8,606 nucleotides of DNA from Betaproteobacteria bacterium (GCA_028868235.1 JAGWUW010000086.1:1-8606), one strand, 5' to 3'; numbered from the stretch's first letter, positions 1 to 6,702 are shown. Program-made: numbers and translations. The notes: generated by a model from the sequence alone, not told the origin.

Positions 1-573
1 CGCTTCAAGGCGCAGGTTACCTACCTGGATCACGCCAGGGTGCGTAGTATCGATCCGGTGCGGAAAACGGTGAGTACGGATATTGATGATATCCGCTTCG
101 ATGAGGCACTGCTTTGCCCGCCGCAGCAGGCGGCCGATCTGCTCTGGCAGGCCAGCCTGATTCGTTCGGAAGAGGGCGGCAAGCCCAGCGGCTGGGCGGC
201 TCAGGGGGTAACGGATTTCCGTAGCGCTGCCGACAGTCGGGTTTTTGTGATTGGCGATGCCGTCGGCCTGGTTTCCCCACAGTTTGGTTATTTTCCGAAG
301 ACCGGCCAGGTGGCGAATCGCATGGGGCAGGCCGTTGCCCTACAGATTGCCGCGCAGGCGATGGGCCAGACGCAGCCGCCGTTGTTGCCGGAGAGTGTGT
401 GTCACGTGACGACCAGTATCGAGCCACTGGAGAATACGCGGATTGACACCAGTTACCGTGACCGAGGGGATGGTTTTCTGGTGCAGACGGTCAAGCAGAC
501 GCACAACCCTAACCCGAGCGGAGAGGATTCCGCCTGGGCCGAGGCAATGTATCGCGACTTCCTGTTACCTTGA
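1..573 (+). CDS. FccB/SoxF-like FAD-dependent sulfide dehydrogenase flavoprotein, C-terminal part
   Basis: Partial gene: the frame is open from base 1 and ends with TGA at 571-573, leaving about 190 C-terminal residues. The stretch VFVIGDAVG followed by SPQFGYFPKTGQVAN is the second FAD-binding segment and following helix typical of flavocytochrome c sulfide dehydrogenase flavoproteins. The tail with SYRDRGDGFLVQT and WAEAMYRDFL resembles the C-terminal FCSD flavin-binding domain. Such proteins oxidise sulfide to sulfur in the periplasm and pass electrons to a cytochrome c partner, which would lie upstream outside the window. As I recall the Allochromatium FccB, a redox-active Cys follows a Gly-Trp just before this FAD motif; here the matching sequence is GWAAQ, so that Cys seems to be Ala. 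The enzyme may therefore work differently or have another substrate. The NAD(P)- and FAD-binding N-terminus cannot be seen. Confidence 0.85.
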   Translation, partial: RFKAQVTYLDHARVRSIDPVRKTVSTDIDDIRFDEALLCPPQQAADLLWQASLIRSEEGGKPSGWAAQGVTDFRSAADSRVFVIGDAVGLVSPQFGYFPKTGQVANRMGQAVALQIAAQAMGQTQPPLLPESVCHVTTSIEPLENTRIDTSYRDRGDGFLVQTVKQTHNPNPSGEDSAWAEAMYRDFLLP

Positions 574-637
574 ACCGCCTGGCTATCCCGTCGTCAGCTT
601 GGCTTGGACGGGGCAATCTCGGCCAAGTCGTCTTCCC

Positions 638-1132
638 TCAATGTCGGGCGTACACCGACGTCTTGCCGTCCTTCCTGACGAGCAGAGTTTCGTAGAATTC
701 GCGGCGGACCCGTGGGGCGGCTTCGCTGTCCTTGTCGAGTATCGTGCAGGCGGTTTCGCAGGTCGGACTGGAATATTCCCGACCGGGGGCGCCAAGCGGT
801 AGACCAGGGACGGCAAGACCGAGGGCTTTCGGTTTCTCGGCAAGCAGTTCCTTGATCTGGTCAGCGTGCACATGACCTTCGATGAAGTAACCGGCTACGG
901 TGGCACTGGGTACTGCCTCCAGATCCTTGGGGACTTTCAGGCGGCGTTTGACTGCTTCCATGTCGTCGGTTTGTGTGACTTTAACGGTAAAGCCATTCTG
1001 TCGCAGGTGATCAGCCCATTCGATACAGGCTAGGCAGACAGTCGGCATATAGACTTCGATCACTGGCAACGACTGGGCAGCTGCTGCCTTGACGATCAGC
1101 AGCGCGAGTATTAGGACAAGGCGCTTCAGCAT
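638..1132 (-). CDS. Exported DUF411-family-like protein with altered metal-site residues
   Basis: A 164-aa protein with a signal peptide (MLKRLVLILALLIVKAAAA) at residues 1-19. The fold signature of DUF411 is clear: an N-terminal Cys pair (C33-x2-C36) followed by W39, then GYFIEGHV at 81-88, LLAEKPKALGLAVPG at 96-110 and a GxPG motif at 114-117. DUF411 proteins are small thioredoxin-like proteins often near copper or heavy-metal genes. Two family hallmarks are missing: the usual Cys-His before the GY motif reads VPSATVAGY, and the Met residues of the PGMP/GSPGM region are Leu (111) and Arg (118). An extra Cys pair, C125-x3-C129, follows. A redox role rather than metal binding is possible (inference). 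The ATG overlaps the stop of the upstream ankyrin gene by 7 nt (ATGCTGA on the minus strand), so the two are probably co-translated. An in-frame start 33 nt upstream would put 11 residues before the signal peptide and is less likely. Confidence 0.8.
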   Translation of the reverse strand: MLKRLVLILALLIVKAAAAQSLPVIEVYMPTVCLACIEWADHLRQNGFTVKVTQTDDMEAVKRRLKVPKDLEAVPSATVAGYFIEGHVHADQIKELLAEKPKALGLAVPGLPLGAPGREYSSPTCETACTILDKDSEAAPRVRREFYETLLVRKDGKTSVYARH

Positions 1133-1599
1133 GGCTTGCCGGCCTTGCAGCCCTTGAGTATCCATAGCGAAATCACGCCAGCCGTTTCGTCGGATTTCAC
1201 CTTGCGTGCCATCGAACCGGCATCGCGGCCGTTGTCGGTCTTGGCCAGCGGGTCGGCCCCGGCCTCGAGCAGCAATTGCGTATGAACTGGCCGGCTGGCG
1301 TAAGCTGCCATGTGCAGCGGTGTGGCACCATCGTTATCGCGGGCGTTAGGGTCGGCCTTGGCAGCGATTAGTGCCTTCAGGGCACTGATGTCGGGATTCA
1401 TCGCCGCCAGATGAAGCGGGGTAGAGCCGAGTTCGGTACGTGCATCGCGCTGCTTGGGATCTGCCTTGAGCAACTTGCGTACATCGTCTCCGTTTCCAGT
1501 ACGGGCGGCATCGTGAATCGGACGATCATAGCTGGTCGTCTGGGCCAAGGCAGAAAGACTCAGCAGAATGGCGAACAGTGCGGGAAACAGTTTTTTCAT
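1126..1599 (-). CDS. Exported (periplasmic) ankyrin-repeat protein
   Basis: A 157-aa protein with a Sec signal peptide at residues 1-19 (MKKLFPALFAILLSLSALA, likely cut before QTTS). Three ankyrin repeats follow: about 24-56 (RPIHDAARTGN), 58-88 (GSTPLHLAA) and 91-122 (GATPLHMAA, then LLLEAGADP). The protein ends KGCKAGKPC, with C151 and C157 at the very end, so a disulfide or a link to its Cys-containing partner is possible. Periplasmic ankyrin proteins such as Pseudomonas AnkB support catalase and oxidative-stress resistance; a related role here is only a guess. The gene overlaps the DUF411-like gene by 7 nt and is divergent from acyP. I chose the ATG at 1599 because it places the signal sequence at the N-terminus and has AAAGG 8 nt upstream. 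An in-frame ATG at 1629 would add 10 residues. Confidence 0.85.
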   Translation of the reverse strand: MKKLFPALFAILLSLSALAQTTSYDRPIHDAARTGNGDDVRKLLKADPKQRDARTELGSTPLHLAAMNPDISALKALIAAKADPNARDNDGATPLHMAAYASRPVHTQLLLEAGADPLAKTDNGRDAGSMARKVKSDETAGVISLWILKGCKAGKPC

Positions 1600-1662
1600 C
1601 GAAGGAGCCTTTATCGTCGAAGATGTCATTGTTCCGGCAGTGTATTCGACAATCCTTGATCT

Positions 1663-1691
1663 GTGGCAGTTTCGTTTTTCTCTAATATAAT
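1663..1691 (+). promoter_or_regulatory. Sigma70-type promoter for the acylphosphatase gene
   Basis: GTGGCA (1663-1668, 4 of 6 matches to TTGACA), a 17-nt spacer, then a perfect TATAAT (1686-1691). Transcription would start near 1698, giving a 5' leader of about 70 nt before acyP. The surrounding stretch is AT-rich compared with the flanking genes. No equally good element was found on the minus strand for the divergent ankyrin gene. Confidence 0.5.
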
Positions 1692-1766
1692 GATTTCATT
1701 GCATAAATCGAGGGTCTTGCTGGTGGCTTGCCGGCGACTCCATCTTGGCTCGGAGAGGGTGTGAAT

Positions 1767-2045
1767 ATGGGCGTTATCGTGCGTCATCTGCTCATCGAAG
1801 GACGGGTTCAGGGGGTTGGCTATCGTTGGTCCATGGTCGAGCAGGCGAAGTACCTCGGTGTTGCAGGCTGGGTGCGAAATCTGAGCAGTGGTGGCGTCGA
1901 AGCCATGCTGGCCGGCGAAGAGGCTGCGGTTCTGAAACTGGTCGTCTGGGCTGGGCGTGGTCCGACTCATGCCCAGGTCGAGTGCGTCAATGTGGCGATC
2001 GGCGAGGGCGGCTTTCACGGCTTCAAGCAACTGCCTAGCGCATGA
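1767..2045 (+). CDS. acyP: Acylphosphatase
   Basis: A 92-aa protein, the normal length for this family. It hydrolyses the carboxyl-phosphate bond of acyl phosphates such as 1,3-bisphosphoglycerate, carbamoyl phosphate and acetyl phosphate in the cytoplasm. The signature GRVQGVGYR spans residues 12-20, with R20 as the phosphate-binding arginine. The second motif GWVRNL spans 34-39, with N38 as the water-positioning asparagine; G-GVEAMLAG follows. The ATG at 1767 is chosen because GGAG (1752) and GAGGG (1755-1759, 7 nt upstream) form its ribosome site, and because the family usually starts just before the first beta strand. A GTG at 1761 and an ATG at 1728 are in frame but less fitting. The gene is a single unit behind its own promoter and converges on the MaoC-like gene with a gap of 34 nt. 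Confidence 0.95.
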   Translation: MGVIVRHLLIEGRVQGVGYRWSMVEQAKYLGVAGWVRNLSSGGVEAMLAGEEAAVLKLVVWAGRGPTHAQVECVNVAIGEGGFHGFKQLPSA

Positions 2046-2079
2046 TGTTGACCGGTATCGACACGGTTGCGATTCTGCT

Positions 2080-2529
2080 TCAGGCAGGCCGGCGGTGGAG
2101 GAGATGATTGACGATGAAAGAGAGTACGATTTCACCGCGCTGATTTACTGCGAGATATTTCAGGCGAGCGATGCCGCGGTCGGATTTTGACCTTGAAGGC
2201 CGAACTTCCAGGACTTCGATTTCGCTATGCAGCGTATCACCTGGGCGTACCGGAGCCATCCAGCGTAGTTCGTCGATGCCGGGCGATCCCATGCTTGACT
2301 CGGCGAGAATTCCCGATTGGATAAACAGGCGAAAACAGATGGCCAGGCTCTGGAAGCCGCTGGCGATCAGCCCGCCGTAGGATGAGTTTGCCGCCGCATG
2401 GACGTCGAGATGGAATGGTTGCGGATCGTAGCGCCAAGCGAAGTCGATGATTTCGGCTTCTGTAAGCGTTAGGCCGGGCGACGTGAAGCGCTGGCCGGGA
2501 GAAAGGTCGTCAAGGTAGCGGCTGTCCAT
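2080..2529 (-). CDS. MaoC-like (R)-specific enoyl-CoA hydratase family protein
   Basis: A 149-aa single-hotdog protein. The motif YDPQPFHLDVHAA (residues 34-46), followed by GGLIASGFQSLA (52-63), is the MaoC-like hydratase site, with D35 and H40 in the positions of the catalytic Asp and His of R-hydratases. These enzymes hydrate trans-2-enoyl-CoA to (R)-3-hydroxyacyl-CoA, or act on related CoA thioesters in fatty acid, polyhydroxyalkanoate or dicarboxylate metabolism; the substrate cannot be read from the sequence. It is the last gene of the minus-strand string. The chosen ATG (2529) lies 16 nt after the capA-like stop. An upstream in-frame ATG at 2553 would add eight residues (MNSHRRPH) and overlap that stop by 8 nt. 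Neither has a strong Shine-Dalgarno site, so translation coupled to the upstream gene is likely. Confidence 0.88.
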   Translation of the reverse strand: MDSRYLDDLSPGQRFTSPGLTLTEAEIIDFAWRYDPQPFHLDVHAAANSSYGGLIASGFQSLAICFRLFIQSGILAESSMGSPGIDELRWMAPVRPGDTLHSEIEVLEVRPSRSKSDRGIARLKYLAVNQRGEIVLSFIVNHLLHRRPA

Positions 2530-2545
2530 GTGGGGTCTTCGATGG

Positions 2546-3529
2546 CTATTCATTGAGAGATAAGGGATTGGGACAAAGTGCGATAGTGTTCTCTCCGCGA
2601 GTCGCACAGGGAGTGACCCGATCGGGGGCGGGATGAGGTGATCCTGCGTGGTCGATGTCGGCAGCAAGGGTTTCCCAGTGTTGTACGCCATCACGGTCGA
2701 TCTGAAGGCGTAGCAACCAGCCTTGGCGGCCATTTTCATCGTCGAAGCCGTCGAAAACGAAGTTGCCGAGGCTGTACACGATGGGTTTGTCACGGTAGAT
2801 TTCTGCGCCTTGCGTGACGTGCGGGTGGCTGCCGACGACGGCGCTGGCGCCTTCATCGATCATGCGGCGGGCGAAGCTGCGTTGCCGATCGTCAGGTTGC
2901 ATCGATTTTTCCCAGCCCCAGTGCATGAAAGGGATGACGTGATCGGCGCCGGCAGCCTTGGCCGCGCGGATATCGGTGATGACCTGCTCGTCCTCACTCC
3001 AGGCAATGCCGGGTGTTTGCGGGCCGGCCTCGAAGCGGCGCGGTTTGTATTCGTTGTAGCCGAGGATGGCGATCTTCAGGCCCTTCTTGGCAATCCACAG
3101 CGGCCGGTGGGCTTCGGCGAGGTTACGTCCGCCGCCGAAATGGGCGATGCCGGCCGCATCGAGTTGCTGCGTGGTCTCGATAAAGGCGGTTTGGCCGTAG
3201 TCGCCGGAGTGATTATTGGCTAGCGATACGGCATCGAAGCGGCCTTGGAGAATTTTCAGGGTCTCAGGCCGGGCGCGGAAGGACCAGACCTTCGAGGCTT
3301 GGGCTTCTCCGCTGTTGGCGACAGCACATTCGAGGTTGCCAATGCGATAGTCGGCAGTGTCAAGGATGGAGGCGAAAGGGGCAAGCGGGTCATCGCCAGC
3401 CGCGATGACGCGGCCGGGGCCGTCGTCGAGCATGATGTCGCCGACAAAGATCAGGGTCAGCGGTTCGGCGCAGGCCGAGCCATTGAGCCAGCCGGCAAGC
3501 AGCATAGCGTACGAATGTTTCAAGTTCAT
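2546..3529 (-). CDS. Exported CapA-family (PGA_cap) metallophosphoesterase-fold protein
   Basis: A 327-aa protein with a probable signal peptide (residues 1-21, ending GSACA before EPLTL). The CapA/PgsA calcineurin-like motifs come in order: GDIML (30-34), GNLE (64-67), LANNHSGDYG (103-112), HWGWEKS (203-209), GSHPHVTQG (233-241) and YSLGNFVFD (252-260). In Bacillus, relatives take part in poly-gamma-glutamate capsule synthesis; in proteobacteria most members have no proven role. No capB/capC-like genes are in this window, so capsule synthesis is not supported. The ATG lies 5 nt after the upstream stop, and the gene's end overlaps or nearly abuts the MaoC-like gene. A GTG 27 nt upstream is in frame but would place charged residues (RDSER) before the signal. 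C20 sits near the expected cleavage site, but the sequence NGSAC is only a weak lipobox. Confidence 0.9.
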   Translation of the reverse strand: MNLKHSYAMLLAGWLNGSACAEPLTLIFVGDIMLDDGPGRVIAAGDDPLAPFASILDTADYRIGNLECAVANSGEAQASKVWSFRARPETLKILQGRFDAVSLANNHSGDYGQTAFIETTQQLDAAGIAHFGGGRNLAEAHRPLWIAKKGLKIAILGYNEYKPRRFEAGPQTPGIAWSEDEQVITDIRAAKAAGADHVIPFMHWGWEKSMQPDDRQRSFARRMIDEGASAVVGSHPHVTQGAEIYRDKPIVYSLGNFVFDGFDDENGRQGWLLRLQIDRDGVQHWETLAADIDHAGSPHPAPDRVTPCATRGENTIALCPNPLSLNE

Positions 3530-3534
3530 GAGCG

Positions 3535-3927
3535 TCAGGCGTTCCGAATCTCGCACCAGTATTGCAGTTCACTTTCACGCTTAGGTTCATAGACCCTTTG
3601 CAGGCCGGTGAAACCGTAGCGGCCGTGATTGCGTACCGGATAGGGGTAGCTGGCGTGTTGCAAAGGGATTGGCACTTCGCCGAGTTCGGCGTGGGTGTAG
3701 AGGTTGATGCGCGCTAGGTCGCTCGGTTCTGGCACGAAGACGACACGGAACAGGAAGAAGGAGCCGATGGCAGTCGGTGCGCCGGTGTAGGGGGTGGCCA
3801 GCGGTGCGCTCTCGATGATCTGTGTTTCGCCGCCGTAGTTCAGGTGGCAGGCTACGGTCTCGGCGAGAGCGGGAGCAGATACCGATAATGCGAGGGCAAC
3901 GGCGATGACTGCAACGATTGGGCGCAT
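3535..3927 (-). CDS. Exported protein of unknown function
   Basis: A 130-aa protein I cannot assign to a named family. Residues 1-22 form a clear Sec signal peptide ending APALA. The mature part of about 108 residues has just two cysteines, C27 near its start (ETVACHLNYGG) and C125 near its end (LQYWCEIR). This suggests one disulfide tying the ends of a compact periplasmic domain. It is rich in aromatic residues and prolines, with segments FFLFRVVF and YPYPVRNHGRYGFTGL that look like beta strands and a tight loop. The gene starts 4 nt after the MliC-YbaY stop and ends 5 nt before the capA-like start, so it is very likely expressed with both. The chosen ATG gives a proper signal peptide; longer in-frame starts would lie inside the neighbouring gene. 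Confidence 0.8.
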   Translation of the reverse strand: MRPIVAVIAVALALSVSAPALAETVACHLNYGGETQIIESAPLATPYTGAPTAIGSFFLFRVVFVPEPSDLARINLYTHAELGEVPIPLQHASYPYPVRNHGRYGFTGLQRVYEPKRESELQYWCEIRNA

Positions 3928-3931
3928 GGTT

Positions 3932-4594
3932 TTAGCGCACCGGGGGGACTGCCTTGAGAACGATCTCGACTGATACCGGCTGGCCATTGCGAAGTGCCGG
4001 GTAAGGTTTGTCGCTGACGAAGCGGAGCTTGCCACGATGATCGATGCGGGCACTGATCGTGATCTTGGCATTTTTGCCGATCAGGTCGCGGTCAAGCGTG
4101 GTGGAGAACGGGATGGGCCCCTGAGCGCCAGTGAGCTCGTACCGCTGTTCGGCCAGTGTCTGGCCTCCGGAACGGACGAGCAGGGTCAGGGTGGCGTCGG
4201 GCGGGAGAGCGATGTGCGCTGGATAGGTGACGCTACCCGTGATCTCGATGAAGCTACTGGCTATGGGGGATGTTGCAGGTCGGATTACGGTGGGGGGGGC
4301 GTCACCGCGTCGGCAGCGGCGAAGATTGTTCTTCCCGTCTTCGAAAATCGCCTCGTCTTCCTTGGTGTGCAGGCGGATGTTCCCTTGGCGGTACAGTGTG
4401 CCCGAGGCCGAGGGAACCTGCGGCAGGACCATTGCGTCGTCTGCAAAGTGCAGGGTAGCCTGCGGCCGACCATCAGCATCGATGGTAAAGGAGATGTCCA
4501 GGCGACTGCCGTTGTCGCAGGTGTAAGGTTGGTTTTCCGCTGCAGCGTGAGCGGAGAGCACAACGAGCAGGGGCAGGAGGTAGCGGATTTTCAT
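3932..4594 (-). CDS. Exported MliC-like lysozyme-inhibitor domain fused to YbaY/YscW-type domain
   Basis: A 220-aa protein with a signal peptide at 1-19 (ending SAHAAA, then EN) and no lipobox cysteine, so it is probably soluble in the periplasm. Residues 24-95 match the MliC domain: YTCDNG at the start, ASGTLY at 63-68 and C94 near the end; C26 and C94 should form the family disulfide. S64 and K78 are 14 apart, the same spacing as the Ser89/Lys103 pair that Pseudomonas MliC inserts into the lysozyme active site. A linker of about 20 residues leads to a YbaY/YscW-like beta domain (about 115-217; [19 protein letters not shown]). MliC blocks C-type lysozyme, while YbaY-type domains occur in outer-membrane lipoproteins and type III secretion pilotins. 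The start codon overlaps the bpt stop as ATGA, a classic coupling junction. Confidence 0.85.
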   Translation of the reverse strand: MKIRYLLPLLVVLSAHAAAENQPYTCDNGSRLDISFTIDADGRPQATLHFADDAMVLPQVPSASGTLYRQGNIRLHTKEDEAIFEDGKNNLRRCRRGDAPPTVIRPATSPIASSFIEITGSVTYPAHIALPPDATLTLLVRSGGQTLAEQRYELTGAQGPIPFSTTLDRDLIGKNAKITISARIDHRGKLRFVSDKPYPALRNGQPVSVEIVLKAVPPVR

Positions 4595-5334
4595 GCTTGT
4601 TCAGTTTCGGGAAGAGTGGTCCAGCGCCCGTCGATCAGGCCTTCGATGGGCCGGAAAGCCGCCTTGTAGGCCATCTTGCGGCTTTCGGCGATCCAGTAGC
4701 CGAGGTACAGGTAAGGCAAGCCGAGCGCCTTCGCTTGGGCGGCCTGCCACAGGATGTTGTAGGTACCGAAACTGGCTGCCGGGACGTTCGGGTCGTAAAA
4801 GGTGTAAACCGAGGACAGGCCATCGTCGAGAACATCAATCAGACTGACCATGCGTAGGGCTTGTTCGTCGCGGAATTCGATCAGTCGCGTGTCGACACGG
4901 CTTTGTAATAAGAACTGGGCGTATTGTTCATGGCTGTCTTCGTCCATGCCGCCGCCAGGGTGCCGAGATTGCTGATAGTGATTGTAGAGGTCGTAATGCT
5001 CGTCAAGGTATGCCAGCGGCAGTTCGCGGGCGCGCAGGTCGGCATGCCGCTTCATGGCACGGCGCTGGCTGCGGTTTGGCTGCAGGTCGGCAACAGGCAG
5101 TCGTACCGGGACGCAGGCTTTGCAATTGTCGCAATGGGGCCGGTAGGTAAAGATTCCGCTTCGGCGAAATCCGGCACGCACGAGGGAGCTATAGATTTCG
5201 CCATCGATCAGATGGGCCGGTGTGGCAACCTGCGAGCGGGCCTCGCGATCAGGCAGATAGCTGCATGGATAGGGCGAAGTCGCGTAATAGAGCAGCAGCG
5301 AAAACGGCAGTTCGGCGTCGTCGGGCTGGGCCAT
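4591..5334 (-). CDS. bpt: Aspartate/glutamate leucyltransferase (bacterial ATE-like, N-degron pathway)
   Basis: A 247-aa protein of normal family length. It transfers Leu from Leu-tRNA to N-terminal Asp or Glu of proteins, marking them for ClpS/ClpAP. The N-terminal ATE domain shows [11 protein letters not shown] (20-30), GFRRSG (55-60) and [15 protein letters not shown] (64-78), with C24, C68, C71 and C74 forming the cysteine set of this family. The RSQRR motif follows. The C-terminal GNAT-type domain contains [20 protein letters not shown] and [18 protein letters not shown], the usual transferase signatures. The ATG lies 2 nt after the aat stop, with GAAAG 6 nt upstream; a TTG 6 nt earlier is in frame but less likely. 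The stop overlaps the next gene by 4 nt. Older annotations call this gene ate or 'arginyltransferase', but the Bpt-type name is the better guess for a bacterial member. Confidence 0.95.
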   Translation of the reverse strand: MAQPDDAELPFSLLLYYATSPYPCSYLPDREARSQVATPAHLIDGEIYSSLVRAGFRRSGIFTYRPHCDNCKACVPVRLPVADLQPNRSQRRAMKRHADLRARELPLAYLDEHYDLYNHYQQSRHPGGGMDEDSHEQYAQFLLQSRVDTRLIEFRDEQALRMVSLIDVLDDGLSSVYTFYDPNVPAASFGTYNILWQAAQAKALGLPYLYLGYWIAESRKMAYKAAFRPIEGLIDGRWTTLPETEQA

Positions 5335-5336
5335 GG

Positions 5337-6041
5337 TCAACTTTCAGAATCCAGCGGCACGACTGGCCAAACGGTACGTGGACTACCACTCTCGACGAGT
5401 CCGGAGAGGCGCTCAAGGAAGTCGGAGCGGGGAATTTCGCGGCCGCCGAGCGAGGCGAGGTGGTCGGTGTACATCTGGCAGTCAATCATTCCGAATTGGT
5501 TGGCGACAAGATAACGCACCAGATGGGCGAAGGCGACCTTTGATGCGTCCGTGCGGCGGGAGAACATTGATTCGCCGTAAAACATGCGACCGATCGCCAA
5601 TCCATAGAGACCGCCGACCAGAACGCCCCCCTCGTAAGTTTCGACCGAATGCGCCCAACCGAGTTCATGCAGGTGGCTATAAGCCTCGCTCATTTCCCGG
5701 GTGATCCAGGTACCGTTCTGACCGGGTCTGGGGGTTGCCGCGCAAGCGCCGATCACGCCGCGAAAATTGCTGTCGAAACGGACTGTGAAACGGCCGGCAC
5801 GCAGTACCTTGGAAAGTGAGCGAGTCAGGCGGAATTCTTCGGGGAGGAGCACCATGCGCGGATCGGGGCTATACCAAAGCGGATGCCCTTCGACGGTGCC
5901 CCATGGAAAGATGCCATTCTGATAAGCGTCGAGTATCCGCTCCGGCGCTAGGCTGCCACCGACGGCGAGCAGGCCGTCCATATCCTTGCGTGCCGATTCG
6001 ACGGACGGAAAGGGATCGCATGGACCAAGAAAGGGAATCAT
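5337..6041 (-). CDS. aat: Leucyl/phenylalanyl-tRNA--protein transferase
   Basis: A 234-aa protein of usual length. It moves Leu or Phe from aminoacyl-tRNA to N-terminal Lys or Arg, making primary N-degrons read by ClpS. Diagnostic blocks are [19 protein letters not shown] (22-40) with NGIFPW (42-47), [40 protein letters not shown] and [20 protein letters not shown]. The Asp and Gln of IDCQ match the E. coli D186/Q188 pair implicated in peptide-bond formation. The ATG at 6041 begins MIPFLGP, a normal family start, with AGGA about 8-10 nt upstream. It is followed 2 nt later by bpt, so both branches of the bacterial N-degron pathway are made together. A possible 27-aa ORF just upstream ends by overlapping this start (ATGA). 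Confidence 0.97.
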   Translation of the reverse strand: MIPFLGPCDPFPSVESARKDMDGLLAVGGSLAPERILDAYQNGIFPWGTVEGHPLWYSPDPRMVLLPEEFRLTRSLSKVLRAGRFTVRFDSNFRGVIGACAATPRPGQNGTWITREMSEAYSHLHELGWAHSVETYEGGVLVGGLYGLAIGRMFYGESMFSRRTDASKVAFAHLVRYLVANQFGMIDCQMYTDHLASLGGREIPRSDFLERLSGLVESGSPRTVWPVVPLDSES

Positions 6042-6121
6042 GCCTGGTCCTGCAGTTTCTGGATAACGTCAGTGTGCCTGCGATAGTGCTTTGCGACGCC
6101 TGGACGTTCAAGGTGGGACAT
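6038..6121 (-). CDS. Possible 27-aa small ORF coupled to aat
   Basis: It reads MSHLERPGVAKHYRRHTD and then VIQKLQDQA, and fills the space between the cytoplasmic ankyrin gene and aat almost exactly. Its ATG lies 5 nt after the ankyrin stop, and its TGA overlaps the aat ATG as ATGA. It is basic in the middle and could form a short helix at the end. There is no convincing Shine-Dalgarno site, so it would depend on coupling from the upstream gene. It could be a real small protein, a short ORF carrying ribosomes into aat, or chance. I do not recognise it. Confidence 0.35.
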   Translation of the reverse strand: MSHLERPGVAKHYRRHTDVIQKLQDQA

Positions 6122-6126
6122 GATGG

Positions 6127-6702
6127 TCAGTCAGGTTTTTTGGTGGTCTGCCAGGCGATGGGGGGTACTTCGTTGTCTTCCAGAAAGAGCAGGTCAGCCG
6201 ACAAAGTGTGTGTTTCGGTACCAAAAACATCGAGGGATTCGCTGCTGTTGGCTATGCGGTAGCGAATTTCGGAGGGAGTAAATTCGATCAGGTTATCGGC
6301 TGCCGTGCTCTTTGGAGGGGGTGTGGAAACGGTACGTTCGGGTAGCAGTTCGGTGCGTGCCGGGATGATTGCCGAGTCGATGGACAGGCCGTCGGGAAGA
6401 GTTGCTCCGTACTGCAGCAGCAAACTGGCAACTTCTGGGTGGCGGCAACGCAGGGCAAGCCGCAGGGCGGCTCCTGGACCGTCGCTGGCTTCGGCATTGG
6501 GATTGGCTCCATGTTGCAGGAGTTCACGGACAATTGCCAGATCACCTTTGAAACAGGCGGTGCGCAACGGCAGGCCGGCAAAACCGTGCATGTCTGGCTC
6601 GTCGACGTTCCCCCCTTCGGCCAGCGCGACCAATACGTTGCCGAGATGGGCGGCACGAATGGCCGTGATCAGTTTACTTGGGGGCGTGCCTTTCGCGATC
6701 AT
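6127..6702 (-). CDS. Cytoplasmic ankyrin-repeat protein
   Basis: A 191-aa protein without signal peptide or membrane segment. Ankyrin-like repeats cover about residues 8-36 (LITAIRAAHLGNVLVALAEG), 40-71 (GLPLRTACFKGDLAIVRELL, then HGANPNA) and 75-105 (AALRLALRCRHPEVASLLLQ). After a proline-rich linker, residues of about 130-190 form a separate C-terminal segment (FTPSEIRYRIANSSESLDVF) that I do not recognise. Ankyrin proteins bind other proteins; the partner here is unknown. It is the first sizeable gene of the string leading into aat and bpt. The ATG at 6702 is chosen because the first repeat begins right after it; the only upstream in-frame start is TTG at 6741 (13 more residues). The frame stays open upstream across an A8 run, which allows a frameshifted extension (see findings). 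Confidence 0.82.
   Translation of the reverse strand: MIAKGTPPSKLITAIRAAHLGNVLVALAEGGNVDEPDMHGFAGLPLRTACFKGDLAIVRELLQHGANPNAEASDGPGAALRLALRCRHPEVASLLLQYGATLPDGLSIDSAIIPARTELLPERTVSTPPPKSTAADNLIEFTPSEIRYRIANSSESLDVFGTETHTLSADLLFLEDNEVPPIAWQTTKKPD

Noticed and set aside
587..627. Two competing hairpins between the convergent FccB-like and DUF411-like genes (CCCGTC/GACGGG and CTTGGC/GCCAAG)
   Set aside because: Stems are only 6 bp with loops of 14 and 18 nt and there is no T run on either strand, so a terminator call is not supported.
2046..2079. Possible terminator between acyP and the MaoC-like gene
   Set aside because: Only a 4-bp ACCG/CGGT stem and no T tract.
2723..3223. Long plus-strand frame of 166 codons opposite the capA-like gene
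   Set aside because: The minus strand encodes all CapA motifs in order; the plus frame shows no family motif and is a GC-rich shadow.
4037..4669. Plus-strand frame of 210 codons opposite the MliC-YbaY gene
   Set aside because: It has no recognisable domain, while the opposite strand has a signal peptide and two known domains joined to neighbours by coupling.
4924..5514. Plus-strand frame of 196 codons with a hydrophobic start
   Set aside because: It runs antisense to bpt and aat, both clear families; the hydrophobic stretch is a by-product.
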